A stretch of 21,412 nt of DNA from Chloroflexota bacterium (GTDB taxonomy: Bacteria; Chloroflexota; Anaerolineae; Anaerolineales; UBA4823): contig DAOVXM010000004.1 in NCBI GenBank assembly GCA_030636125.1, positions 1 to 21,412 of the forward strand, written 5' to 3'. This document shows, piece after piece, positions 7,214 through 13,828 of the stretch (position 1 is its first letter; every line of letters starts with the position of its first letter). The translations under genes and the position numbers were made by a program. The notes under the pieces are model-generated. The model saw nothing but the letters and a program-made list of their open reading frames with translations, was not told where the DNA came from and ran no database searches.

Positions 7214-7983
7214 CCAAACGCATCATCCCTTGTCTGGACGTAAAGGAAGGTCGCGTGGTAAAGGGAGTCCATTTTGTCAATTTGCGAGATGCGGGGGACC
7301 CAGTTGAACAAGCGCGGATCTATGACAAGATGGGGGCTGATGAATTAGTTTTCCTGGATATCACTGCCAGTCCCGAAGAGCGTAAGACCACTGCCAATAT
7401 GGTGCGTAGGGTGGCAGATGAAATCTTTTTGCCTTTGACTGTAGGTGGTGGTATTCGCACTGTTGAAGACATGCGCAACATACTTTTTGCCGGGGCCGAC
7501 AAAGTAAGTGTGAATACGGCTGCTGTGAAGAACCCAGAGATACTCACTGCAGGAGCAGAACGCTTTGGCAGCCAATGTATCGTTCTGGCTATCGATGCCA
7601 AACGCAGGACTGAAGGCTGGTGGGAAGTATATACTCATGGGGGTAGGACACCTACTGGGACTGATACTTTGGAATGGGCGCAACGTGGAGTCGCACTGGG
7701 AGCTGGAGAAATCCTACTGACCAGCATGGATGCAGATGGTGCCCTAGCAGGTTACGATTTGGAACTCACGAGTGCGGTATCCGATAATGTCAACGTACCA
7801 GTAATCGCCAGTGGCGGCGCTGGCAGTCTCGATCATTTTGCCCAGGTGCTCACGAAAGGAAAAGCCGACGCTGCCCTCGCAGCCTCCCTTTTTCACGACA
7901 AGGTAATTACTGTTGGCCAGGTAAAAAAATTTCTATTGGACCACGATATCCCTATCCGGCCTGTGGGTATTCAAGGTGTTTAA
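7207..7983 (+). CDS. hisF: imidazole glycerol phosphate synthase, cyclase subunit
   Basis: HisF uses ammonia from HisH to cyclise PRFAR, yielding imidazoleglycerol phosphate and AICAR. The 258-residue barrel begins [20 protein letters not shown], and the two catalytic aspartates fall at the canonical positions Asp11 and Asp130 (LAIDAKRR). Phosphate-binding motifs GGGIRT and IASGGAGS are present. A strong Shine-Dalgarno AGGAGG (7194-7199) lies inside the end of hisA, 7 nt before the ATG, and the genes overlap by 7 nt. This is the strongest ribosome-binding site I see in the operon, which may offset the fact that hisF is separated from its partner hisH by hisA. Confidence 0.97.
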   Translation: MLAKRIIPCLDVKEGRVVKGVHFVNLRDAGDPVEQARIYDKMGADELVFLDITASPEERKTTANMVRRVADEIFLPLTVGGGIRTVEDMRNILFAGADKVSVNTAAVKNPEILTAGAERFGSQCIVLAIDAKRRTEGWWEVYTHGGRTPTGTDTLEWAQRGVALGAGEILLTSMDADGALAGYDLELTSAVSDNVNVPVIASGGAGSLDHFAQVLTKGKADAALAASLFHDKVITVGQVKKFLLDHDIPIRPVGIQGV

Positions 7984-7984
7984 G

Positions 7985-8299
7985 ATGAAGGAACTAAAAT
8001 TGGATTCCAGCGGATTAATACCCGCCGTGGTACAGGATGCAACCAGCGGTGTAGTTCTAATGGTTGCTTGGATGAACCTGGAGGCGTTGCACCTTACCCA
8101 GGAAACTGGTGAAACTCATTTTTGGAGCCGTAGCCGTAACAAGCTCTGGCGCAAGGGAGAAACTTCAGGCAATATTATGCGCGTACGACAAATAATGGTC
8201 GATTGCGATGCCGACACTTTACTAGTTCTCGTCGATCCGGCTGGACCGGCTTGCCACACCGGCGCATTGACCTGTTTTTCTGAAACCCTGGAGGTGTGA
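7985..8299 (+). CDS. hisI: phosphoribosyl-AMP cyclohydrolase
   Basis: HisI opens the adenine ring of phosphoribosyl-AMP, the third pathway step, in a zinc- and magnesium-dependent reaction. The 104-residue protein is the stand-alone cyclohydrolase domain. Metal ligands are visible: Cys74-Asp75-x-Asp77 (DCDAD), Cys90 and Cys97 ([10 protein letters not shown]). The substrate-site sequence [18 protein letters not shown] is canonical. The frame is open from a GTG at 7976 inside hisF, but ATG 7985 has AAGGTG (7973-7978) at 6-nt spacing and lies one base after the hisF stop, so it is preferred. In many bacteria HisI and HisE are fused; here they are separate and adjacent. Confidence 0.95.
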   Translation: MKELKLDSSGLIPAVVQDATSGVVLMVAWMNLEALHLTQETGETHFWSRSRNKLWRKGETSGNIMRVRQIMVDCDADTLLVLVDPAGPACHTGALTCFSETLEV

Positions 8300-8586
8300 T
8301 GTTATCGAAGCTATTCGCGATCATTGAAGAGCGTAAAGCCAATCCAACACCAGACTCATACACAACTAGGCTAATGGCTGAAGGCGAGGATATGATCTTA
8401 AAAAAGGTCGGCGAAGAAGCTATGGAAGTCATTCTGGCGGCAAAAAGTCAGGGAGACCAGCGTCTGGTTGAGGAAGTGGCAGATTTGTTCTACCACACCT
8501 TGGTTCTGTTATCCAGCCGAGACCTGAGCTTAACTGATATTGAGATGGAACTTAGCCGAAGGCATAAGGACAAGCTATCAACATGA
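8299..8586 (+). CDS. hisE: phosphoribosyl-ATP pyrophosphohydrolase
   Basis: HisE hydrolyses phosphoribosyl-ATP to phosphoribosyl-AMP and pyrophosphate, the second pathway step. The 95-residue all-alpha MazG-like protein shows the metal-binding motifs KKVGEEAMEV (Glu39, Glu40, Glu43) and LVEEVADLFYH (Glu58, Glu59, Asp62). The start ATG 8299 shares its A with the TGA of hisI (TGATG), with GGAG at 8290-8293. A GTG at 8296 is also in frame but would sit on top of the Shine-Dalgarno. The stop overlaps the following HAD gene by 4 nt. Confidence 0.95.
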   Translation: MLSKLFAIIEERKANPTPDSYTTRLMAEGEDMILKKVGEEAMEVILAAKSQGDQRLVEEVADLFYHTLVLLSSRDLSLTDIEMELSRRHKDKLST

Positions 8587-9725
8587 AAATATTGCTGCTT
8601 GATATGGATGGAGTGCTCATAAAACCTCTTGGCTACCACAAGGCGCTCCAGGAAACTGTCAGGTTGATCGCAGGCTCTCTTGGCTTCGCTGATACAAAGA
8701 TGACCTCTAAAGATATCCTTGCTTTCGAGTCAGCAGGTGTCTCCAGTGAATGGGATTCCGCTGCCATTTGCGCAGCGCTATTGCTTGAGAAAGCCTGGGA
8801 TTACAAGAAGACACAGCAATACCCAATTTCTCTGACCGAGCCGCCCAAAAATAATATTGATTATGCATCACCAGACTTTCAGACTTTTGCCGCCAGGATG
8901 AACCAAGCGGATTTATCAGAATTTAGACCATTAAAAAGGGCAGAGCGGTTACTGACCGAGCAGTCCAACCATCACAACTCAAACCAAAAAAGGCAATTAC
9001 GAGCCATCTTACGAAACGCACGGGGTGCTGACGGTTCGCTGACACATAATACCTTCCAAGAGTTGGTACTAGGTAGCCAAACCTATACGAGGATATTTGA
9101 CCATCCAACTGCGTTGAACACTAATAGTTATTTGCTCAGGTACGATCGCCCTAACCTGAGCTCACATACTCGGGCTTTTCTAAATAAATGGCTTAAAGTA
9201 CCCTATCATCAGGCAATTATTTTTACCAGCCGGCCATCAAAACCCATATCAGGCACTTTCAGCACTCCGGAGGCCGAATTAGGTGCTGAGCAGGTCGGGC
9301 TAGAAAACCTACCCATATTGGGTTTAGGAGGGCTTGCTTGGCTCTCAGAGCGTCTCGAGAGGAGCTATCAAGCATTCCTAAAACCCTCCCCGGTGCATGT
9401 CTTATCAGCGCTGCAACTAGCCTTGGGAGCCAGCTTGGAAAATGCATTGACGAAAGCGGCTAAGCTCGTTGAGGGTGGACAATTCGATTCCAGTTGGAAA
9501 GGATTAAATGGTGCCCAGGTATGGGTATTTGAAGACACGTCAGGTGGCTTACAAAGTGCCATTGCAGCCCAAACGATACTGCGGGAGCATGGCATCGTGA
9601 TCAATATTTCCCTTAATGGCATTGCAAATGACCGAGCCAAAGTGCAAGCCCTCCAAGAAGTAGGCGCTAAGACGAAACCAAACCTTAATGCTGCGCTGAG
9701 ACAGATATTACTTCCTCAGAGTTAG
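8583..9725 (+). CDS. HAD-superfamily hydrolase, candidate histidinol-phosphate phosphatase
   Basis: A 380-residue HAD-fold phosphatase-like protein. Motif I is LLLDMDGVL (nucleophile Asp7, acid Asp9); motif II is probably IIFTSRP (Thr215/Ser216); a motif III lysine may be Lys267; motif IV is VWVFEDTSGGLQSA (Glu317, Asp318). About 200 residues, mostly helical-looking and polar, lie between motifs I and II, which is an unusually large C1-type cap. The start overlaps the hisE stop in an ATGA junction, so it is translated with the his genes and is the last gene of the operon. No other gene here can dephosphorylate histidinol phosphate, and HisB lacks the phosphatase domain, so this is the natural candidate for that step. 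It does not look like the HisB-N, PHP (HisJ/HisK) or IMPase-like (HisN) enzymes. The substrate is inferred from context only. Confidence 0.8.
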   Translation: MKILLLDMDGVLIKPLGYHKALQETVRLIAGSLGFADTKMTSKDILAFESAGVSSEWDSAAICAALLLEKAWDYKKTQQYPISLTEPPKNNIDYASPDFQTFAARMNQADLSEFRPLKRAERLLTEQSNHHNSNQKRQLRAILRNARGADGSLTHNTFQELVLGSQTYTRIFDHPTALNTNSYLLRYDRPNLSSHTRAFLNKWLKVPYHQAIIFTSRPSKPISGTFSTPEAELGAEQVGLENLPILGLGGLAWLSERLERSYQAFLKPSPVHVLSALQLALGASLENALTKAAKLVEGGQFDSSWKGLNGAQVWVFEDTSGGLQSAIAAQTILREHGIVINISLNGIANDRAKVQALQEVGAKTKPNLNAALRQILLPQS

Positions 9726-9765
9726 ATTATTTAGCAACTACTTAGCCTTTGAAAGGGAAGACTGA

Positions 9766-9806
9766 AATTGGTATGCGTGGGGGCGACGCCCCCACGCATA
9801 CCAATT
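9766..9806. repeat. 41-bp perfect palindrome (REP/MITE-like element or bidirectional hairpin)
   Basis: A 20-bp arm (9766-9785, starting AATTGGTATGCGTGGG) is followed by one base and its exact reverse complement (9787-9806). The RNA would form an 18-bp stem with a CGACG loop. It lies between the convergent his/HAD operon and dehydratase genes. No U-run follows on either strand, so it is not a textbook intrinsic terminator, though such a stem could still stop polymerase or protect mRNA ends. Its G5-CGACG-C5 core resembles dispersed GGGGCG...CGCCCC repeats I recall from Chloroflexi and cyanobacteria. Confidence 0.8.
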
Positions 9807-9846
9807 GTCCGGGACTTCTCACCGCAACTTAAACTGTTACTAATTT

Positions 9847-10803
9847 TTATTTTAATATCTCGCGTAACTTACCTACCGCTAGGTTTCCACCACTCATCAC
9901 CAGCACCACTTTCTTACCCGCCAACCAGTCCTTATGCTGTAGAGCCGCGGCCAGGGGCACTGCTCCCGCTCCTTCAGCCAAGTTATGGGTGTGTTCCAAC
10001 AGCAACACAATAGCCTTTTTTATATCTTCATCATCCACCAGCACAAAGTCATCAAGATACTTGCGCATAATGCGCTGGGTGTTCTCGAACGGCACCCGGG
10101 TGGCGATACCCTCAGCAAATGTCTTCATCTCTGCAGAGACCATTTGCCTTGATTTCCAACTCAATTGCATGGCAGGAGCTTGAGCTGATTGAGCGGCAAT
10201 TATTTGAATTTTGGAGTTTATACTCTTAGCCACAATGCTGGTACCACAGACACCGCTACCCGCGCCCACGGGAACAATAATAACATCCACATCAGGCAAT
10301 TCTCGCAGGATCTCCAGGGTATAAGTTCCAACACCATGAATCAGTAATTCCTCGGTAGGGCCAACATATCGACCACCCTGCTCGGCAGCCAGCTCCATAA
10401 TCCATTCGCGGGCAGTGTCAAAGTCCTGGCCGTGGAAGACCACCTCAGCCCCCAGCCCGCGCATTGCAGCTACCTTACCAGGATTGGCTCCCTCAGGAAC
10501 AGCGATTTTCGTTCTGATACCGAAAGCCCTCCCGGCGAAAGCAATGCTCTGACCATGGTTTCCCGTGGAGGCAGTAAATAAACCTACCTGGCGTTCTTCT
10601 GGAGTGAGATTAGCAGCTAGATTCAAGCCACCGCGCACCTTAAAAACTCCAACAGGTTGGTGGTTCTCATGCTTCACCCATACGCTTGCACCGAGCAACT
10701 CACTCAACGTGGGGTAATGATGCAGAGGCGTAGGTTTCAGATAACGATAGACGTGGGGTTGTGCTGCTACGATGTCGTGAAGGGTAGGCATATGATTTTC
10801 CAT
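9847..10803 (-). CDS. threonine/serine dehydratase-like PLP enzyme (fold type II)
   Basis: A 318-residue enzyme of the tryptophan-synthase-beta PLP family, closest in look to catabolic threonine dehydratases (threonine to 2-oxobutyrate plus ammonia). The PLP lysine is Lys55 in GVFKVRGGLN. The substrate loop ASTGNHGQS (78-86), the glycine-rich phosphate loop VGAGSGVCG and a C-terminal SGGN are all in place. It ends at the catalytic domain, with no C-terminal ACT regulatory domain, so it should not be isoleucine-feedback-inhibited like biosynthetic IlvA. Serine racemase, threo-3-hydroxyaspartate ammonia-lyase and EutB-type hydroxyectoine enzymes share this architecture and cannot be excluded. 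GAGGAG lies 9 nt before the ATG. A perfect -35 TTGACA is found upstream on the same strand. Confidence 0.85.
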   Translation of the reverse strand: MENHMPTLHDIVAAQPHVYRYLKPTPLHHYPTLSELLGASVWVKHENHQPVGVFKVRGGLNLAANLTPEERQVGLFTASTGNHGQSIAFAGRAFGIRTKIAVPEGANPGKVAAMRGLGAEVVFHGQDFDTAREWIMELAAEQGGRYVGPTEELLIHGVGTYTLEILRELPDVDVIIVPVGAGSGVCGTSIVAKSINSKIQIIAAQSAQAPAMQLSWKSRQMVSAEMKTFAEGIATRVPFENTQRIMRKYLDDFVLVDDEDIKKAIVLLLEHTHNLAEGAGAVPLAAALQHKDWLAGKKVVLVMSGGNLAVGKLREILK

Positions 10804-10856
10804 TTGACGTTACTCCTCGAATCGAAACGTTTCTTGATCAATATAATGACCATGTC

Positions 10857-10885
10857 ATCTTTACAGAAAAAGTTATCCTTGTCAA
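10857..10885 (-). promoter_or_regulatory. putative promoter of the dehydratase gene
   Basis: On the minus strand a consensus TTGACA (10885-10880) is followed after 17 bp by AAAGAT (10862-10857), with TG one base before it (TGTAAAGAT). The -35 is perfect and the -10 is weak. It lies about 55 bp upstream of the start codon, leaving a leader of roughly 45-50 nt. Confidence 0.4.
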
Positions 10886-10989
10886 GTGAAATATTACACA
10901 TATTGCCATTATCAGCGCGCTAGAGTCATCTCATGGTTTATTGATTAAAACCAGATCTCTGGGAACTTCCATGAAATGAGCCCGGCCGT

Positions 10990-10995
10990 TATAAT
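10990..10995 (+). promoter_or_regulatory. consensus -10 immediately before rarA (leaderless start)
   Basis: A perfect TATAAT lies six bases before the rarA ATG (11002). Transcription would begin at or next to the start codon, giving a leaderless mRNA. No Shine-Dalgarno is present, consistent with this. The -35 region at 17 bp (TTCCAT, 10967-10972) matches consensus poorly. Confidence 0.5.
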
Positions 10996-11001
10996 GGGGA
11001 T

Positions 11002-12414
11002 ATGCATGACCTTTTTGACTACGCCCTAGAAGGGCGCATGAAACAAGAAGCCCCACTGGCAGCACGCATGCGCCCACGCACGCTGGATGAGTTCGTGGGT
11101 CAGGAAAGCATTGTCGGGAAGGGACGCCTGCTCCACCGCGCCATTGAAGCTGACAGGCTATTTTCTTCCATTCTCCTGTGGGGACCACCAGGTACGGGTA
11201 AGACTACGTTAGCCCAGATCATCGCCAACCAGACTAAGAGCCACTTCGAAACGCTTTCAGCTGTATTGGCAGGCAAAGCCGAACTGCGCCAGGTGATCAA
11301 AGATACCCAAGAACGGCGCAAACTCTATAACCAAAGAACCATCTTGTTTGTCGACGAAGTCCATCGATGGAATAGAGTCCAACAGGATGCCTTATTACCC
11401 CACGTGGAAACCGGTACGATCACCCTGATTGGCGCGACCACAGAAAACCCATACTTTGAGGTCATCCGGGCTTTGGTCTCCCGCTCGCGCGTCTTCCAGC
11501 TACGTTCCCTCGAAGATGCTGATGTGCGCCGTATTCTGGAGAACACTTTAGGAGATCCCGAGCGCGGCTATGGTAAGCGTAATATTCTTATGGATGAAGA
11601 CTCCGTACGACACTTGGTCCGGGTAGCAGGGGGCGATGCCCGCAACGCTCTCAACGCACTGGAACTGGCAGTTGAGACTACTCCACCCAACCAGCAAGGT
11701 GAAATACATATCACCCTGGAGGTTGCCCAAGACTCAATCCAGCGTCGCGCTGTGTTGTACGACAAAGATGGTGACGCCCATTACGACACCATCTCGGCAT
11801 TCATCAAATCTGTACGCGGCTCCGACCCCGACGCCGCCTTATATTGGTTGGCAAAAATGCTCTACGCCGGGGAAGACCCACGCTTTATCCTGCGCCGGTT
11901 GATCATCCTGGCCGGTGAAGACATCGGTCTTGCTGACCCTCTTGGATTAGTAGTCGCCAACGCTGCGGCACAGGCATTTGATTATATCGGTCTCCCAGAA
12001 GGTATTTACCCAATTGTTGAATCCACCCTGTACCTGGCAACCGCCCCAAAATCCAACTCGGCTGGAGCATATTTCAAAGCTTTCCAATTGATCGAACAAG
12101 AAGGTATTACCGGTGTACCCCAACATCTACAGGATGCCAATCGCGATGGGGAGGCATTAGGTCATGGTAAAGGCTACCAGTACCCGCATAAGGACCCAGA
12201 CCACTTCCTACCCCAGCAATATCTTCCGCGCCCTCTGCTTGGCACGTATTTCTACCAACCAACCGATCAAGGGTATGAAACCAAAGTCACCGAACGCCTG
12301 ATCCGCTGGCGCCAGGCCCAACGTAAAGCGCTGGGAATCACTCAAACTCAGGACATCCCGGAACTACCCCAGGAAACCATACAAGACATCAAACACAAAC
12401 ACAAGCCATCCTGA
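11002..12414 (+). CDS. rarA: replication-associated recombination AAA+ ATPase RarA/MgsA
   Basis: RarA (MgsA) is a clamp-loader-like AAA+ ATPase acting at stalled or gapped replication forks with SSB and RecA-related factors. The 470-residue protein shows the family N-terminus PLAARMRPRTLDEFVGQ (18-34), Walker A GPPGTGKTT (61-69), Walker B ILFVDEVHRWN (Asp118-Glu119), sensor 1 GATTENP (144-150) and the SRSRVF arginine region. The C-terminal oligomerisation region ends with DPDHFLPQQYLP. The usual DEIHRFNKAQQD reads DEVHRWNRVQQD here, a conservative change. The start at 11002 is chosen because MxDLFDYA is the usual family beginning and TATAAT lies just upstream. Met13 (ATG 11038) is possible but would truncate that segment. 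Confidence 0.95.
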   Translation: MHDLFDYALEGRMKQEAPLAARMRPRTLDEFVGQESIVGKGRLLHRAIEADRLFSSILLWGPPGTGKTTLAQIIANQTKSHFETLSAVLAGKAELRQVIKDTQERRKLYNQRTILFVDEVHRWNRVQQDALLPHVETGTITLIGATTENPYFEVIRALVSRSRVFQLRSLEDADVRRILENTLGDPERGYGKRNILMDEDSVRHLVRVAGGDARNALNALELAVETTPPNQQGEIHITLEVAQDSIQRRAVLYDKDGDAHYDTISAFIKSVRGSDPDAALYWLAKMLYAGEDPRFILRRLIILAGEDIGLADPLGLVVANAAAQAFDYIGLPEGIYPIVESTLYLATAPKSNSAGAYFKAFQLIEQEGITGVPQHLQDANRDGEALGHGKGYQYPHKDPDHFLPQQYLPRPLLGTYFYQPTDQGYETKVTERLIRWRQAQRKALGITQTQDIPELPQETIQDIKHKHKPS

Positions 12415-12487
12415 AGTTCAGTTGGTTGATGAGTTGGTGGTGACCACACAAATCATATTTATAAAAATCGACCAGAAATAACAAATT

Positions 12488-13105
12488 ATGCCAACAATCT
12501 TGCTCATTCGTCACGGAGAAAATGAATACGTCAAAGAAGGTCGTTTAGCTGGTCGTTTGCCTGGCGTTCACCTCAATGATAAAGGTCGCGCGCAAGCCCA
12601 AAAGGTGGCTGAAAAGCTGAGCGACGCGCCGATCAAAGCCATCTACAGCAGCCCCCTAGAACGCGCCATAGAGACAGCAGAGCCTCTTGCAAAGACCTTA
12701 GGGTTGCAGGTCGTCCCCCAAGAGGGTCTGCTAGAGACCGATTACGGCGAGTGGCAAGGTAAGACGCTCAAGAGCCTGCAGCGGCGTAAGCTCTGGCGCA
12801 CCGTCCAAAACGCGCCCTCTTTGATGCGCTTCCCTGGAGGTGAAACTTTTGCCGAATGCCAGCTTCGCATCTGCCAAGAAATCGAAACTATCTCCCACAA
12901 GCATAAGCCTAAAGATATAATCGCCTGCATTTTTCATTCTGATCCGATAAAACTGGCTGTTACCTATTACATTGGACTATCGCTCGATAATTTCCAGCGC
13001 CTGGCGATCGCTCCAGCCTCCATCACAGCCTTACACATAAGCGATTCTGGCAGTCACCTGCTGAACTTGAACATTGATATTTCTTTAAACTTATCTAAAC
13101 ATTGA
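12488..13105 (+). CDS. histidine phosphatase / phosphomutase-like protein (MSMEG_4193 type)
   Basis: A 205-residue member of the phosphoglycerate-mutase-like histidine phosphatase clan. The nucleophile His9 is in LLIRHGENEY. The second phosphate-pocket arginine, Arg59, is in YSSPLERAIETA. Glu83 in LLETDYGEWQG is the likely proton donor, and the second histidine, His150, is in FHSDPIK. It is followed by a DUF3090 protein and an SCO1664-like kinase-fold protein, the partners of a probable phosphomutase family found in Actinobacteria and Chloroflexi, so it belongs to that subset rather than to glycolytic GpmA. The true substrate is unknown. No clear Shine-Dalgarno precedes the ATG. A gap of 73 bp separates it from rarA. 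Confidence 0.88.
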   Translation: MPTILLIRHGENEYVKEGRLAGRLPGVHLNDKGRAQAQKVAEKLSDAPIKAIYSSPLERAIETAEPLAKTLGLQVVPQEGLLETDYGEWQGKTLKSLQRRKLWRTVQNAPSLMRFPGGETFAECQLRICQEIETISHKHKPKDIIACIFHSDPIKLAVTYYIGLSLDNFQRLAIAPASITALHISDSGSHLLNLNIDISLNLSKH

Positions 13106-13108
13106 TTC

Positions 13109-13117
13109 TGGTATACT
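13109..13117 (+). promoter_or_regulatory. extended -10 element before the DUF3090 gene
   Basis: TGGTATACT combines the TGn extension with a near-consensus -10 (TATACT, 13112-13117), four bases after the phosphatase stop codon. Transcription starting near 13124 would leave a leader of about 80 nt before ATG 13203. No good -35 is seen at 17 bp. It suggests that the last two genes of the trio can be transcribed separately from the phosphatase gene. Confidence 0.4.
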
Positions 13118-13202
13118 ACGCTACACAAGCCAAGCGCCCGGCCAACTTTTTATTGATTTACCTTACTTATTAACACTCAATTGAGCGAGTCGCAAAAACA
13201 AT

Positions 13203-13730
13203 ATGTCCGAAAAAGAAACTGACCTTCACCCGATTACTCATATCACTACTGACGCCATAGGACCGCCGGGAAAACGCGTTTTCTACATCCAGGGCTGGAA
13301 AGAAGAACGCATGGTTACACTGATCGTTGAGAAGCTTCAGATCCAATCACTAGCAGTTGGTTTGGAGCAATTCCTGGCCGAATTAAATGAGAAATTCCCA
13401 GACCTCCCCGATGCCTCTGCCGAATACAATCAAGATAAAATGCATATTCATCCCCCGGTAGACCCTCTTTTCCGTACCGGAGAACTTAGCCTGGGCTATG
13501 ACACGGATAACGATCTGGTTGTTCTGATCGCTAATGAACTACTTCGCGATGATCAGGACCCAGAAGAAGGTCGTGTGGTGCGTTTCTGGTGCACCCGTTC
13601 ACAAATTCGCGCCATGTGCCACTGGGGCATGGAATTAGCCTCCAGCGGAAGGCCAATATGCCCACAATGCGGACAACCAGAAGAACCGGAGGGTCATTTC
13701 TGTCCCAAGAAAAATGGCCACGAACATTAG
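13203..13730 (+). CDS. DUF3090 family protein with C-terminal zinc ribbon
   Basis: A 175-residue protein resembling the DUF3090 family, which has no established function. The N-terminal part (about 10-145) is a soluble alpha/beta domain rich in Asp and Glu, including GPPGKRVFYIQGW near 20-32 and RVVRFWCTRSQIRAM near 124-138. The end is a compact zinc-ribbon-like knot, CPQCG...GHFCPKKNGHEH (Cys153, Cys156, His165, Cys167, His173). The family is typically encoded with the histidine phosphatase and the SCO1664-like protein that flank it here, so it is probably an adaptor or structural partner in the same process. The leader before the ATG has no clear Shine-Dalgarno. Confidence 0.87.
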   Translation: MSEKETDLHPITHITTDAIGPPGKRVFYIQGWKEERMVTLIVEKLQIQSLAVGLEQFLAELNEKFPDLPDASAEYNQDKMHIHPPVDPLFRTGELSLGYDTDNDLVVLIANELLRDDQDPEEGRVVRFWCTRSQIRAMCHWGMELASSGRPICPQCGQPEEPEGHFCPKKNGHEH

Positions 13731-13828
13731 ATACGACGAATCAGCGGATCAACGAGGCAACGGCCAATAGATCTGGGGGATGTCTCGTCTATGGACCGTT
13801 GAACTGTTGAAAAGTCTGCTATTAGTGC

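Noticed and set aside
12430..12487. GTGGTGACCAC and AT-rich sequence before the phosphatase gene as operator/promoter
   Set aside because: The palindrome is short with a 1-nt centre, and no properly spaced -35/-10 pair could be found.
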